The position numbers and the translations under genes are program-made. From assembly GCA_951230915.1 (NCBI GenBank), contig OX579635.1, positions 8,246,001 through 8,310,000 on the forward strand: 64,000 nt of DNA. Reading direction: 5' to 3'. The DNA is from Antitrichia curtipendula (taxonomy: Eukaryota > Streptophyta > Bryopsida > Hypnales > Leucodontaceae). Shown one piece after another: positions 46,945 through 60,165 of the stretch. Positions within the stretch are counted from its first letter, which is position 1; every line of letters starts with the position of its first letter. The notes below the pieces were generated by a model. The model had not been told where the DNA came from. It searched no databases and was given only the letters and a program-made list of their open reading frames with translations.

Positions 46945-49900
46945 TTACATAAAATAACTCAAAGTGGTCTTCTTGCGTGTGCCACCCTCTCCATACTGCT
47001 CATTCCACTGCTGAAGCTCCATCATGCTCCCTGCATCGGAAGCCACGCTGGACCGCACCTACGAACAACACCAGAAGATTCACGCCAGCGAACGTCAGGA
47101 AGCGCAGTCCGGAGACTAAAATTGAAGCATCACCACAAGGAGATCGCAAGTGCGCAGTGAAAAGAATTACCGACACACACAGATATAATTGGTATGCACA
47201 ATCCCATAGATCTAACATACCTTCTCCATAGCCTGGCGCATATCGGCCATAGTCAACGGACGGATATACGGCGTCACTCCAGCTTCAGCTTCAGGTGGAT
47301 CCACACCCTTCGCTTTGGCCAACTCTTTATCCTGAAGAAAGTTCACATACACATGCACGACAATGAAAAATACACACAGAAGCGTGACCAAAATAGGAAA
47401 AGGAAAGATTCAGCACGTCCGTCTTGGGCAGACAATACACCAATCGCACCAAGTCACGACCGAGTCACCATTTGCAAACGAAACAACAGATGTAGCAACC
47501 TGCAATAAAAATGGATTGGGGCGAGGAGAAAACACTGTACCTTCTTCTCCTTATCAAGCAACTCCCTTATGCGGCTATAAGCAGCAGTCGTGCATAAACT
47601 CTGTCATGCCAGAAACACCTTTCAGCACAGGATGCAATGGAACATGCAACAAAACAAAACCAACCACAAAACTTCACAGGCTAGTTTCCTACAAACGATT
47701 TGCTGGAAACAATCCATACGGAATTGGAAGCACAGTCCGTGGCCCATACGACATCCGCCAGAACAGAGAAACTTCCCAAATACACCAAACGACTTGTGGA
47801 GTGATGTGTGGAGAGAACACCTTCAAGTCACTGCCGGAGTAGCCATCCGTAGGACCAGCCAACTCCTCCACATTGAAATCGGGGGCTAAATCTTCCTCGG
47901 CCAAGATCACTTTCATAATTTTGGCACGGTTGTCTGCGTCCGGCAGATCGACCATCAACCTGCACGTGACCACGAAATCATATCAGACCAGAAGCGGGAA
48001 TATGCAGCATATGACAAAGAGGCAAACACCATACCGGTATTCACAAATTCGACGGAGCGAAAACTGACACCAAAAGATGCCCGAAGACCAAGCGGGTGGA
48101 ATCAGTATTTGGCGGTTCACAAGGAGAATAGGTAATATCAAAACGGAAAGCTCGTGACTGACCCTGGAACTAGGCGAAAGACAAGCTCAAACTATGACCG
48201 TACACACTGCATCAGGTCGATCCAGGTCATTCTGCTTCTAAAGAAAAAGTACATGCATGGAAGTGACAACCTACACCGGGCCGGCAACAAAAACTCAACC
48301 CATCTCACTTGTGGCAAAAGCATACGACTTCAGATGAAAGCAACCACATCTCAGTGCACAGAGAGAAACGAGTACCTGCGAGGAAACCTGCGGATGACAG
48401 CTTCATCGAGATCAAACGGTCGATTGGTCGCGGCCAAAACCAGCACGCGCTCCCTCTCCCGAGTGCGCAAACCATCCCAGCTGGCCATGAACTCATTCTT
48501 CAACTTCCGCATAGCCGAGTGCTCAGTGTCTTTTCCACGTCGACCAAGCATACTGTCCACCTGCTCATGACAAAATATGGAATTGAGAGGTACGCAACAT
48601 GGGAAATCTCCAGAGCGGCACACAAACAACAAGTCCACGAATCTACATTCTGGGACACAAACACACATAAGATAAGCTTTACCACCAGACAGAAATTAAC
48701 AATTGCACCACCAACTCCAGAATGGAGGAGGCCACAGCAAAGAAACCCAAGCACATGCCCAGACTTCAGTGATTGCCAGAAGCATCCGGCTAGTTCCACA
48801 AACCCAACCACCGTACCTCGTCGATAAAGATCACACTGGGAGAAATCTTGCTAGCTAAGGTGAAGACGGCCTTCACATACTTCTCAGCTTCTCCAAACCA
48901 CTGCACGTTCAAATGAATTCCTCGGTAAGACAAAAAGAACATTCAAAATCATGCGGAAACTACCGAGAACCTCAGATGTGAAAATAAACACAGGCCAGGC
49001 AGAGACTCCGCTTGACATCCATCGAGAGCGAACGAAAGTATAGGCGTGATCTCTTTGCAGAAATCGGCGGCCACAATCATTCCCTGAGGCCGCTAACTTG
49101 GAGAAAGGACGAATAGTAACCTTGGAAGCAATCGTGGACATGGAAATGTTGATAAAGTTAGCCCCGGCTTCGGTTGCAACGGCCTTCGCTAACATAGTCT
49201 TGCCGGTGCCTGGTGGTCCAAACAGTAAGAGGCCCCTGCACGGCTGCGCAGAACATGGAGAAAACTCCGTCAAACAAACTCCCTTCCTCGCATGGTCGTA
49301 ACCCAGCACGACGACTTTATCCAAAACAGAATCGTGGCCAAAGTGAAAATATACCGGAGACTTCCTCCACACCTCTGAACATGCACGACTAGAGCTTGGA
49401 TGGAAGAAGGAAACTACTAAGATACGTTCCCAACTGCGCAAATGCTTCGATGATCAAGAGGTTGGCTGAGGCCATGCGCCCGTGAAAAAGGGAGGACGAG
49501 CGGAACTCAGAAACCTCACCTTAGTCAGCTGCCCCTTCACAAACAGCTCCGGGCGCTGCAACGGAAGCATCACCAATTCACGCAAAGTCTCTTTGACATT
49601 GTCCAGGGCACCTATATGGTCGAAGGTGACCCCGAGCTCATCAGGAGGAATGACCTCCGGCAACAGCATCTTCTCAAACTCATTATCGGTGACAACATCC
49701 TGATCCACATGACAATGTCAAGTCAACTTCCGTATACCAAGGCCGTGAAATGGCGGTACTTCTTCAAAGCAAAAAAGAGAAGCGCACATCAATCAAAGAA
49801 GCGAGACCGTAGATCGACAGGCGCCGACACAAGAGAAGGCGTTCCAGAACGACCACGTACTCGGTTTCTCACAATCTGAGACCCCCAGAATTATTCAAAA

Positions 49901-52900
49901 TGACGCACTTCGGGGTCAAATACCTTCAAACTCTTCTTCCGAGACGAGGAACTCCGCTGCACAGACTGCAGCTCCGCCAAACTGTGTTGCAAACTGCCGC
50001 CAGAATCCACCGCGAACAATGTTAGGCGTCGTTGCAAACGGAAGCACGTGAAAAAACGGGGAGGAGAGCAGAAGTCTTCAGAATTTCTAAACGTTAGTGC
50101 TCATACTCATTCTTAAACACGATAAAATCGTTGTTCTTGCTCGCCTCTCAGACCAGGGAAGGTAATACTGGACACGCAAAGAGACCAGTGGACACAAAAG
50201 AATCAGGAAAATGAACGAACCTCTCTGCATCAATAACGAGTTTATTATTCCGGAGAACAGGCTCAGACTTCCGCTGTAAGTGGTGGCTAATACCCCAGCC
50301 AACAGCCTTCTCCGACACTGCAGACCCTCAAAAGGAAGAGCAAGGCGTCAATACCACTGCAGAAACTCTTCAAAGGAACCAAAAGCAAAGTCCCCGAAAG
50401 ACATACGGAAACAAAACAGGAGTTGCAGCAAGAATGATGGACAAGCAATAAACGATCAAGCAAGACTAGCTGACAGACCGCGAGAAATGGAAGGGACAAG
50501 TTGTGCTCAGACCACAGGGTTTGACATACTTTCTTTTGTGAGAAGATAAGTCCGAATATCAATGCTGGCAAGGTCGTCACATTCAACATTCGAAGCTCCC
50601 ATAACCTGTCCCGTAACGGTTGACACCGGTTAGGGTTTGATATTTGTACTATAGACCTCAGTAATCATCCAAGAGCGGACTACCTCCAGTCTTACAGTAA
50701 GTACCGAACTCATCTCCAGGGCTGTGAAGGACACTGATAAATGCGAGCTCCAAATGCGATTACTTCAAGGATGTTATATGCTATGACCTAACAAGTCAAT
50801 AAAAATTGAATTGAAAATTAAACATTAAAAATTAATTCTTTGTAAGATTGTGAATTAGAGATGGGCATATAATGTTTCGAGTATGAGTATTGAAGGAAGT
50901 ATTCAAACTATGATTGCAGTCAGGGACGTTTATAAAACAGGTTCACTGAAGAAATGTTTGAAGGGCTGTCAAACGCGTCGGGAAGTTCAGTTTTTGAGAT
51001 GGATAGAAGTCGAAAGCATTGCACTATTAATATTTCTACAGAAGAGTATTTGCACCATATGCTAGAAAATGAGGAAAAGGAAAAAGAAAAATTCGATGAA
51101 TTAAATTGCAAAGGTCTGCTAGACACATAACGCCTGAATGGTAGAGTACAACGCGAAACAGGTTGATTCGCCCATGCAGGGTAAGGGAACACAAACATTT
51201 GTAAAGACAAGAAGCATGTGCAGGAGCAAGCTATGAACGGGGGTCAAACCATGCGAAGCTGCTGTCTGTTCGCCTCCGCTTTCAGCAATTCCGTGTCATG
51301 CTCCAATTGCCTATTCCAGTCTGCCAATAGTGGTTCTTCCTGCACAACACGAAATTCCGTCTGGTTCAATACCCCCTCTGCTAGAAACAGACGACACCAT
51401 CAGTCCGGCACATGGAGACTAATAACTGCTCTTATACGACTCCAAAATCCACACTAAGAGTCGTCTCCTAACTAGCTAGTGAATGAACACAAATTTGGAG
51501 CTATGGACTAACCATCTGCTTTTAACCACTTATACTGAAAGACCGAAGGCTCCCCAAACCACTTCGAAGTCTCGGAACCAAGATTTCGGTCGAAACTTGC
51601 CTACAAGATCCTCAAAGTGTGCTCGAAGCACACGAGGACGTTATGGGAGAGATAGGGTCCAATTAATAAATATGAGAACTCGTCTAAGGACTCATACTGA
51701 TATGCTTGCAAAAGAATAAAACCACACACCATCAATCGATACTATCCCATTTGGAGTCCAGCCTTACCAATCCATGAACCAGTTTGAATTATCAACACTG
51801 AGCCCAAGATAGCATGATTTGCAGACGAAACACTTACTTGAGGTTGCTGCAGATGAATTTTAGTGGGAAATAACTTGACAAGCATTTTCGAAGCTTTGGG
51901 ACCGTCCATTTTGTAGTCCTCCATGCGGGACGCCAGATGATCCTAAATTCATTCGTACAGATTGATCAACACAAAGCTGGTTTGCTTCCACAAAAAAAGA
52001 TACAGCAGGGATAATTAGAACCCCAAAAATTAAGAGGATGATTCACACATCAAAGGACCTGATCGACATATCATACATTGCTAAAGCCCAGGACTCCTCT
52101 TCACAGATAGATGGATGCTTCAAGTATCTCAATAAGGAAACACAACTCTCGTGATAGACTGGCTAATTTATGCGAATTTAACAATGTTCGAAACCCAACA
52201 ATAACATAACGAGTACTCAACAACTCGATAGAAAACACCCTGCAAGAGGAAATTAGTTCCAGATATCATCATCATGACTACACATTTATCAAAGTCATGA
52301 AGGATATCTGAACAAGGTCATTCCCAACTGCGATCCCAAATCACTCTCAACCAAAAAAGAAAAAATTGTCTCACTGTACACAGGAGTTAAAACATACAGA
52401 ACATACCAAAAATGAGAGATCCAACAGGGCAGTGACGTTATTCCCGACTTTTGAAGAGCTTGAGGAACCCCCGTTACCCTGCGCAACATCAAGGAAGAAA
52501 CCATTCAACAAAATGCCTCAATGGGTTCAAGTCGGGAAGACAAAGACCCTCAACCGCCATGACTTTGGTCGCTTCCAGGAGACGAAGATAAAGCGAACAA
52601 GAAGACAGTCAATGTACACATACAATGACAAACATAATGACAGGGGAAGAGTACGGTGGAACTGTCGGAAGAGGTAGCCATAATTCCATGCGCACCTTCT
52701 CCTTTTGATGGTCGCTCGTATGGGACCCAATCACAACCAACCGCACATCTTTCAAAGTCTCAAGCTTCATGTACCGCTCAAAGTTTCCCAAGATGGACTT
52801 CTCAACATTCCGAATAAACAGAATGAGAGGATCCTTTTGAGCCTCCGCCTTCAAAACCTGTATCAGATTCAATTCAACCACAAAATACACGCAGTTAAAG

Positions 52901-55900
52901 AAACTCCGCTTCGGATGGAATCGCAACCCAGCAGACATCAACTTCTGTTCAATTCGGAATTTCACTGAGTAAACCCCAAACTCTACACCCCGTCTATCGA
53001 ATAGGAGCTACAACCGTCGTTCACATAAGAGAGCTAAAGAAACATCCTGCATGGGCATTCCCCGCAGAATGCACTTTTCCAGACTGGAACATAAACAGAT
53101 ACAAAAAAGAAAATCTTCTTACTATGCATACATAAAGTCAACGAGACAAGTATCTGGAACGACCTGTACTCTAATCAGGATTTGGAAGGAAAGAATACGG
53201 ACAGAACACAACATCCCCCTTCCCCAACAGCGCTTACCTCGAAAAGTGACTCCAATACAAGCTTGTCTACATCCTCTCCAGGAGGCTCCATCCTCAGTTC
53301 CGTCACTGCATAAGAGATGCGTTGGCAGCTGTCAAAAAGACACCAGTGAAGCTCCTGAGAACAGCATTGACATGCTGCCTCCGACACTCAGGCTCCTCAC
53401 CCTACTTCGAATCATTTCGCAACTCACACCACAAGACCTTCAAGTACCTACTCAAGGACAAACTAATATCGATGCAACATGGAATCACAGAAAGAGGGTC
53501 AGCCAACACGGGAATCCAGAAACAACATTTGCTTGAGCCATGGAACTCAACATGAAAAAACACTCTACCCACCGTTGCAAAAATATCCATGGCCTTCTTC
53601 ACACAAATCAACCAGGTTATTGCCACCGTAGACGGGCTTGTCAAACCGTACACCAACTTTATTAGGATTGTCTTCTAAAACCATCAGAACACGACCTTTA
53701 GTTCCAATTGAGGGTCCCCTGCTTCAGGAACAAACAGCAATAATTGTGAGCACAAACTCAGGAAAGAAATCAGCATGGTTTTCATCGATTCGAACCCCAG
53801 TTCGAACCATTAAACCAAATGTGTCTCTACATTACAGTGAAGCAGAAGACAGCCGCCGGTTGTTTCCATATCAGAGAAGGGAGAAGTTGTTCGTACCCAG
53901 AAGTGGAAGCATGGCTAACTTGGGCATGACCTCCAGCCAAACCTGAACTGGACGCTCCAACATACTTCACTCGATCACCTACAACCATGCCACCGCTTCC
54001 GATGTCAAGGCATGCAAAAGCTAAACTGAAATCTAAAGAAACAAGGAGATCAAGAAAAACAGTGACGGTGAGAAAACCATAAATCCTGCAATAGTATGAA
54101 GGAAGAAAAACAGAGTCGCAAAAAAACATGGCATGAACAGAAACATGCAAGCGTAACCAACCAGAGGGATCGGGTTATCACCATATACCCTGCTGCTTGC
54201 ACACGTAACTTTCACTTCGATGGATCAAAACATGTAAATATTGTAACCATCTAGCATATTCCCTGTGGCGAAGCTTGGACGCACTTATTCAACTCACCCT
54301 TTCTTAGAGATCGACGAGATTCAACAGAAGTAGCGGAAGCAGCAGTTGCTGCCGCTACAGCATTCGCCAGAATCTCTGCATCTACATTTGGATCTCCTTT
54401 GGGTTTGAAGCGGGCCAACTGGGCCAACTGTCCCAACCCAGAACTCTCCGATCCTGAATCTTTCGAACGACCAGTGGCAGATGTCGTCCTTGAGATTTTG
54501 GGGGCTTCTGAAGGTCGCGATTCTTGCATGGCAGGTCGGGTAGGCGCACCAGTCTGTAAAATCACAGAATGAAAGACACTATTTACATTCTTGCGCATAA
54601 GCATCAGATTCCAAAACTTGACGATCGTCAATAGAGAATAATACTTATGTCTGCAAAGGATCTGCACAAAGGAAATAGAGCACATACTTTCCACAGAAGA
54701 CTTTCAGGATTGAAGAAGGAAATATACACCCGGGGAAAAAATATCTCACATCAGGTACAGTAGCCAACTCTATTAAAAGAGAAATGAACGTGATTCCTTG
54801 CCGGAAATTTCCATTGCTACATGTCAAAAAAATATTTTCTGGAAACAGGACCGGTGAGGAAACTATCTCTTCCAGGAGTCCACGTGCAAATCAAAATACT
54901 CGAGGATCACATACCAATTCTTTGACATCACCATTGACACCATCCAATACTTGGACCGCAGGAGCATCTGTCGAATGCTCACTTGCAGCAGTCGAATCTT
55001 CGGACACCCTCTCCATAACATCAGGAGTGGCTTCACTTGCCTACAGTCATCAAACATGAGTTAAGGTGGAATCCCAAACTATAAAAAATGACTGCATTTC
55101 GGAGTCCTACGAGTTTCGGTTCATTCAACCCTCACTTCGATAAATATCCCGCAGAATCAACGAAGTCAAAAAGTGCGAATTGATGCTCATCTACTTTACA
55201 CCATTTGCTGGAAAAAAACATCATAATACTCAAGGGAAACAAATTTGCGATGTCCATTCACATAGCCTGCGCCTGCTTCGTCAAACCTCACAACCACATC
55301 GACAGGAATCCATGCATCAAGAATGCTCAAAATCCCCTTATTCGTATGGTACTACTCCCCCCGCCCTCAGAACTTCATATATGGTGATCAGAAGAGTGAA
55401 AGGAGCGAAGTAATATGCTGACACACGAGACAGAGGGAGAGGACTGCACCTCCAAAAAAACACGTGTGCTATCAAATACGAGAAGGTTTACTTGCAGATG
55501 CTGTGCCAACCCCATAACCAACTTTTCCTGATAAATCTCTGAACCTGCACAACATCCACAGGTTTGGCGTTGCAGAGTCAAGATGAGATTACGAGACACT
55601 CAGGTCATGAAATGACTTTACAGAACTAGCACTCGCTCATGAAATCACAAGGACAAGACGAAGCTCTACAATACTTCAAATGAAGAATACTGCAGTGTGC
55701 AAGTGATGTTGCACATTCAAGTGTAATGTGGTGCGCACTACTCTCAAGCATTTCCCACAAGCGGACAGCTCCGCAAAGAGAACTTACCTAGAGGACCAGT
55801 CAATAAGATTCGCGGGCTCACACTTCCCAGTTCATCGGTGTACTTGGAGAACTCGGGCCGCTTAAGAAATACATACATGGAATCCAGTAATGCGGTCTTC

Positions 55901-56446
55901 GTGTTCTCACTGCATTCATCCAGCAGGATCGAGTCTTCAGCATCAAAAACATTAGGAGTCAAAGTAAAGACACCTCACAGCTAATAATTGCAAGATAATC
56001 CCACGACCAGTCCAACAACCGCATAGGTCCACTTGAGCAAATACCAAATCAATTTGTGTCACATCGAGAATACACCCTGTAAAACGGAGGGGGGAAGGGG
56101 AAGGTGCAGCAGCGAGAGTGGGGAGTAAATACTTTATGAAATACGGGAAGGCGTCCAGTGAAACGTCGATACTCTTCCATTCTAATAAGCACCGTCGGAC
56201 GGCTTCCCTGTAAGCATGATCGTCCTTCGGCTTACCAGACGACCTCTTACTTTTATCGGACTTAGAACGATGACGGTGCTCCCGTTGATCCTTCTTTCTC
56301 TTAGACTTCAAAGCAGTGAAGGCCGCACCGAATGCATATGGAAACGCGCTGGCGGTCACCGCTGCCGCTGTTCCAGCTGCAACACCAGCCGATACGGCGG
56401 CCAGGGCCACCCACAATGCGCGATCGAAAGTAGTATTCCCCTCCAT
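46945..56446 (-). CDS. Membrane-anchored AAA ATPase, DAA1/MSP1-related plant family
   Basis: Twenty-three exons on the minus strand: 56446-56133, 55909-55788, 55544-55450, 55040-54915, 54553-54298, 53978-53897, 53718-53573, 53305-53238, 52857-52696, 52478-52407, 51942-51838, 51339-51250, 50605-50530, 50317-50221, 49993-49924, 49699-49520, 49243-49121, 48900-48817, 48560-48376, 47959-47821, 47600-47541, 47331-47221 and 47058-46945. Lengths sum to 2,877 bases, exactly 958 codons plus stop. Residues about 9-46 form a hydrophobic Ala-rich anchor, followed by a basic stretch ([16 protein letters not shown]). The family N-terminal module follows ([29 protein letters not shown]), then a low-complexity linker (exons 4-5) and a KGDRVKYVG block. 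The AAA domain has Walker A GPPGTGKT (696-703), Walker B VIFIDE (751-756), WDGL and [21 protein letters not shown], and ends [14 protein letters not shown]. Such ATPases are hexameric unfoldases or extractors; the substrate is unknown. Arabidopsis relatives are At1g64110 (DAA1) and At4g02480. Confidence 0.92.
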
Positions 56447-57000
56447 GTTTCAATCCTGCACTCATCGATCGAGAGTTAAGTCAATCAGAACTGGCAGGAG
56501 AATTCAGTGGAAAAAACAATGGACATGGCTTCTCGAAAGAAGTGCAATGGAGGAAATTAACTCCTCGTAATAGAAGGCGAAAGAAAACGAAACCAATCGT
56601 ACAGAATGAAAGATAATGAAAAGCTATGATCACATTGACGCTTGCAGCCGGATTATATGTTTCCAGAAAGGTACGGATAGGCAATGCCTTCCAAAAAAAT
56701 AATGAGACATTTGACACTTGAAATGACAAATAAAAATAAAATTTCTCCAATTAAGAGGATATTCCATATTACAATCGCCATCGTGCACAGGCCCAGACAC
56801 ATGCAAGAGGTTTCATTGCAACAACCCTATTTCATTGTTCACATTCTACCAGAATTCGGATGGTAGATATAAATTTCTGAGCATAATATCAAGCAGCACA
56901 AAGCTTTAGGGTTTATAGAAGGTGGAGTTGATCCTATTACCTGAGAACTTTTTGGAGTCGGTGCTTCCATTTACGATCCTACTTCGCTCTCTGCAAATAC
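56447..57000 (-). promoter_or_regulatory. AAA ATPase 5' leader with short uORF and leader intron
   Basis: A donor (CTCAG|gtaata at 56941/56940) and an acceptor (gagtgcag at 56456) define a leader intron of about 485 bases. Across it an ATG at 56970 opens MEAPTPKSSQD and stops at 56450, three bases before the main ATG. A further leader acceptor (atttgcag) lies near 56995. Confidence 0.5.
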
Positions 57001-58180
57001 TTGCCCAGCAGCTTTCAGTCCCTAATTAACCTCCACAAGTATTCTAACCCATGGGGAATAATAAACAGATCAAATTGAACTTCTTGTCCCCAAATTAGAC
57101 TTTCACTACCTTAACAATTTGCCCTAAGACTGGACGAGTTCAATGATATGACGAAGAATCAAACCAAAAGCTTCAAAGCCAGTTTTAAACTACGCCACGA
57201 TTACAATGTGTCAACCAGGATGCCAAGTAAACAGAAGCAGTCTGGACGCTCCAGACACCACACACGACGCTTTCAAATTGGGTAAATTTGTTCATTCAAG
57301 TCCACTAACAACAGGACATCGGCTCAAATCATCTTCACCTATGATTTTCCAACAGCTCAATTGCAGAAAAATTCCCAGGGCGCCCTACAATAGAAGATAA
57401 AGCATCAAAAGCCTCAATTATTGCTCGTGATGACGCAATTCCTCAAAGACACCCGGAGTGGCTGGAAATAATCAAACCAGACAGTGGAAACTTCACGAAA
57501 ACAAAACAAGACACGACGGTAACAAAGAGCAACTACGCAACCAAAGAGATTGTACTCTCAATGCCACTCCAAATTCACGTGCGATCGAACCCAAAACCCT
57601 AACATTTACAAACACGACATCCACCACCACTGATAGTTCAAATCAGTGCAAGCTTCCCACTCCACCCCTTACCCTACCAATCCCATTCCACTCATCACTC
57701 GATTCCCAAGACAGCCAATTCTCCACCCCACGACCTGACCCAAAAAATCCACAACCGAAACTCCGAAACAACCTCGGCGTATTAAAAGAGACTCGATTTA
57801 CCTCACCGTTCAGTAAAAGAGCCAAGAGCCACACCGATAAAGACAAGTCCTCGAAGCACGATGCGATTCGAACCAATCGCGTGACCTGGAGCAGTTGCCC
57901 TAGATCGCCGTGGCTGGTGCACCAGTAGTGGCGACGATGCGAGAACTAGAAGGGATGACGAATCTGAAGAGGGGAGTAGAGTGATGAGAATGGCGGAAGA
58001 GTGACAGCAATATGGCAGAAGTCGTGTGGAGGTGTCTGCTGGGCTGCCACCGGCTGCTGGTGTGCCGGGGAAACACTGGAAAACTCCGGAGGAGCTCCCT
58101 CCAAGTAACACACAGTCGCACAGACAGACAGGGAACGAGAACGTCGACGGAGACGCCGCATTTCAATGACCGCGTTGATC
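57001..58180. other. AAA ATPase distal leader or promoter
   Basis: Moderate-GC DNA from about 57850 to 58150 probably holds the transcription start. Several overlapping frames on both strands are low-complexity and resemble nothing known. Confidence 0.4.
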
Positions 58181-58380
58181 CATCCGGTTTGGCTCTGTTC
58201 GTCAGACTCGGCAGGTCTGTTCGTCAGACTCGGCAGGTCTGTTCGTGGGACGACTTGGTAGGTCTGTCCTCCTTAACGACTTGGTAGGTTCGTTCTCCGT
58301 GATGACTTGGTAGGTCTGTCCTCCTTGACGACTTGGTAGGTCCGTGCTCCATGACGACTTGGTAGGTCTCTCTTTCGTCT
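58181..58380. repeat. Minisatellite: two 21-22-bp units then five 26-bp units
   Basis: GTTCGTCAGACTCGGCAGGT occurs twice in tandem. Then (C/T)GACTTGGTAGGT recurs with its first base at 58251, 58277, 58303, 58329 and 58355, an exact 26-base period, with variable linkers such as CTGTCCTCCTTAA. The core GG(T/C)AGGTCTGT is shared by both unit types. Confidence 0.85.
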
Positions 58381-58529
58381 GTGTGGTGCTTCGGGAGGCC
58401 TGCAGTTACGTCATGAGTTGCAGGGAAGGTAGGAGGTCTATAAAGAGCGAGGCAGGGGTGAACCAACCCCTTGCTCGTCCGCCCAAAGTCCCCAACTTTC
58501 TCCCCGGGGTGCATGTTAAAAAAAAGATT

Positions 58530-58670
58530 GCCTATTTTGTGCTTATTTTAATCTACACCACTACTAGCTAATTTTGGGTCTTTAATTGCAAATATGAATT
58601 TAAAATTCTAAGTTTTATCATGCGTGACAAATAAAAAAGTCATGTATTATTTCCAAGGGTAAAAAGGGGG
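58530..58670. repeat. Dispersed repeat, copy 2
   Basis: Colinear with 35440-35600 (TTGCAAATATGAATT, ATCATGCGTGACAAATAAAA). Preceded, as there, by C-rich DNA upstream of a minus-strand gene. Confidence 0.55.
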
Positions 58671-60000
58671 ACACGCATGGAGATCAATTCACCCTAGCCT
58701 AAAGTGATTGGCCTTTAAGAACGTTCTCTAATACAAAAGTACATTTTTCTTTCTTCAATGTACTAATGGTATTTGTCAATGTACCATAGGGAGACATATT
58801 AGGGGGGTGATGCATTTAATGATCGATATGGTTTCAATTGCAAAATTTGTTAACTAATTTTATGAAGGTTCAAGAAACAAAAATATTACTTACATTAAGG
58901 CCAATTTTGTTTGTCATTCTAAAAAATTTACTGAAAAATATTCCAAGGAGTTTAGCTTCCCCCCAAATGCAATTGGCTCTTTGGCTAGTTATTTGTGGCT
59001 TTGACTTGTGGTAGACATTTGTGAACATTAAAGTTGGTAATTCAAATGCCATGCAAATGCAAATGGTAAAAATGGTAAAAAATGTGGTTTACCATGAGGT
59101 GTTTGCATGACATTTGTCATGTAGATTCCTACAAACATCAACACCTTGATCAAGCAAATAGAAAAGTTAAGAATGTTTTTCAAAATCTGCATGTTTAGAA
59201 TTCATGAATATTTTGGCGGTGGCCCTTCCATCATCATGTCATGTCTCAATTGAGACAAACTACTATTTCAATATTTACAATCAAATTATATTTCAAGCAT
59301 TTTTGCTATTTATGTTTGAATTTTTCTACATTCCAATGTATGCAAAAAAATTTATGTATTCATCATTGCATATACTTCATTCATTAAAATTTATATTGTA
59401 CATTTCAATGTATGCATTTCTACAAATATTATTATTTAAAGACTTATTATTAAAAAAAGATATTCTATATTTTATTATATGAATAATATGATGAATGCTT
59501 AGCATAGTAAGTGCCAAATGCCTGTTAAAAGATAAAAATATAATACAAATTCTTATCATGAAAAATTTCAAGAATAAATTACACTCAATAAGGCATCTAT
59601 CAGCCTTCAAAGTTTATGGGGCTTCTATAGGGCCACTAGAGCTAAACCAAAAGTCTAAATGAAAAATTCATATTTTTTAATTTTTTAATTAAAAAAAAAA
59701 ATCTAATGAGTTATATGGACTATTGGAGGAACTAGCCTAGAGTTTAGAGACCCTCTTAACCCCTAGGTGTCCTAGCAATAAATATTTGTCGCTTAGAATT
59801 TTTTTTAAAGCCCTCCTACTACCAGGTAGGTTTGTACAACAATAATAATTATACATGGACTTGGTGGAATAGGCTCCATAATAAAACTAAATGGAGGCAT
59901 AAGGCGATCAGATCATTGTACATCCGTTTTCGCCAATCGATACATGAAGGCTGCAAATTGAGGTAGAAATCGGCTATCAAAGCAACCGAGACAACTGAAA
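58671..60000. other. AT-rich gene-free DNA
   Basis: A lone TTAA-family-like end (TTAACCCCTAGGTGTCCTAG) lies near 59757 without a partner. Long T-rich frames near 59200-59480 are compositional artefacts. Confidence 0.45.
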
Positions 60001-60165
60001 CGACCAGTCATACATCGTTGGGGTGTTTTGGCACGACATAGAAGGAGACAATGTGTTCATTCTTTGTTGACTTGATCGTGGGAGGACAACAAAGAATGTC
60101 ACACATTGTTGGGGTGTTTTGGTACGACATTATTTGTTGACCTGATTATGGGAGGACTCCGAGGG
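60001..60165. repeat. Imperfect tandem duplication with GTTGGGGTGTTTTGG
   Basis: ACAT(C/T)GTTGGGGTGTTTTGG(C/T)ACGACAT followed by TTTGTTGAC(T/C)TGAT(C/T)(G/A)TGGGAGGAC occurs twice, starting near 60012 and 60105. The first copy has about 30 extra bases in the middle. Confidence 0.65.

Noticed and set aside
47363..47842. 159-residue plus-strand frame and neighbouring plus-strand frames to 48827
   Set aside because: They are shadows across introns and exons of the AAA ATPase, whose minus-strand exons keep phase and family motifs.
53780..53815. tRNA-like TTCGAA arm (reverse complement GGTTCGAATC)
   Set aside because: The T-arm-like motif lies inside an intron of the AAA ATPase gene, and I could find no matching acceptor stem, D-arm or anticodon loop at the proper spacing.
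58181..58380. Possible CRISPR-like array
   Set aside because: Unit length is 26 with the repeat core running into variable linkers of about 13 bases, no cas genes are present, and the genome is eukaryotic; it is a minisatellite.
59204..59482. 92-residue hydrophobic frame
   Set aside because: The Phe/Ile/Leu/Tyr-rich translation follows from the A/T-rich composition; an antisense frame overlaps it and there is no conserved motif.
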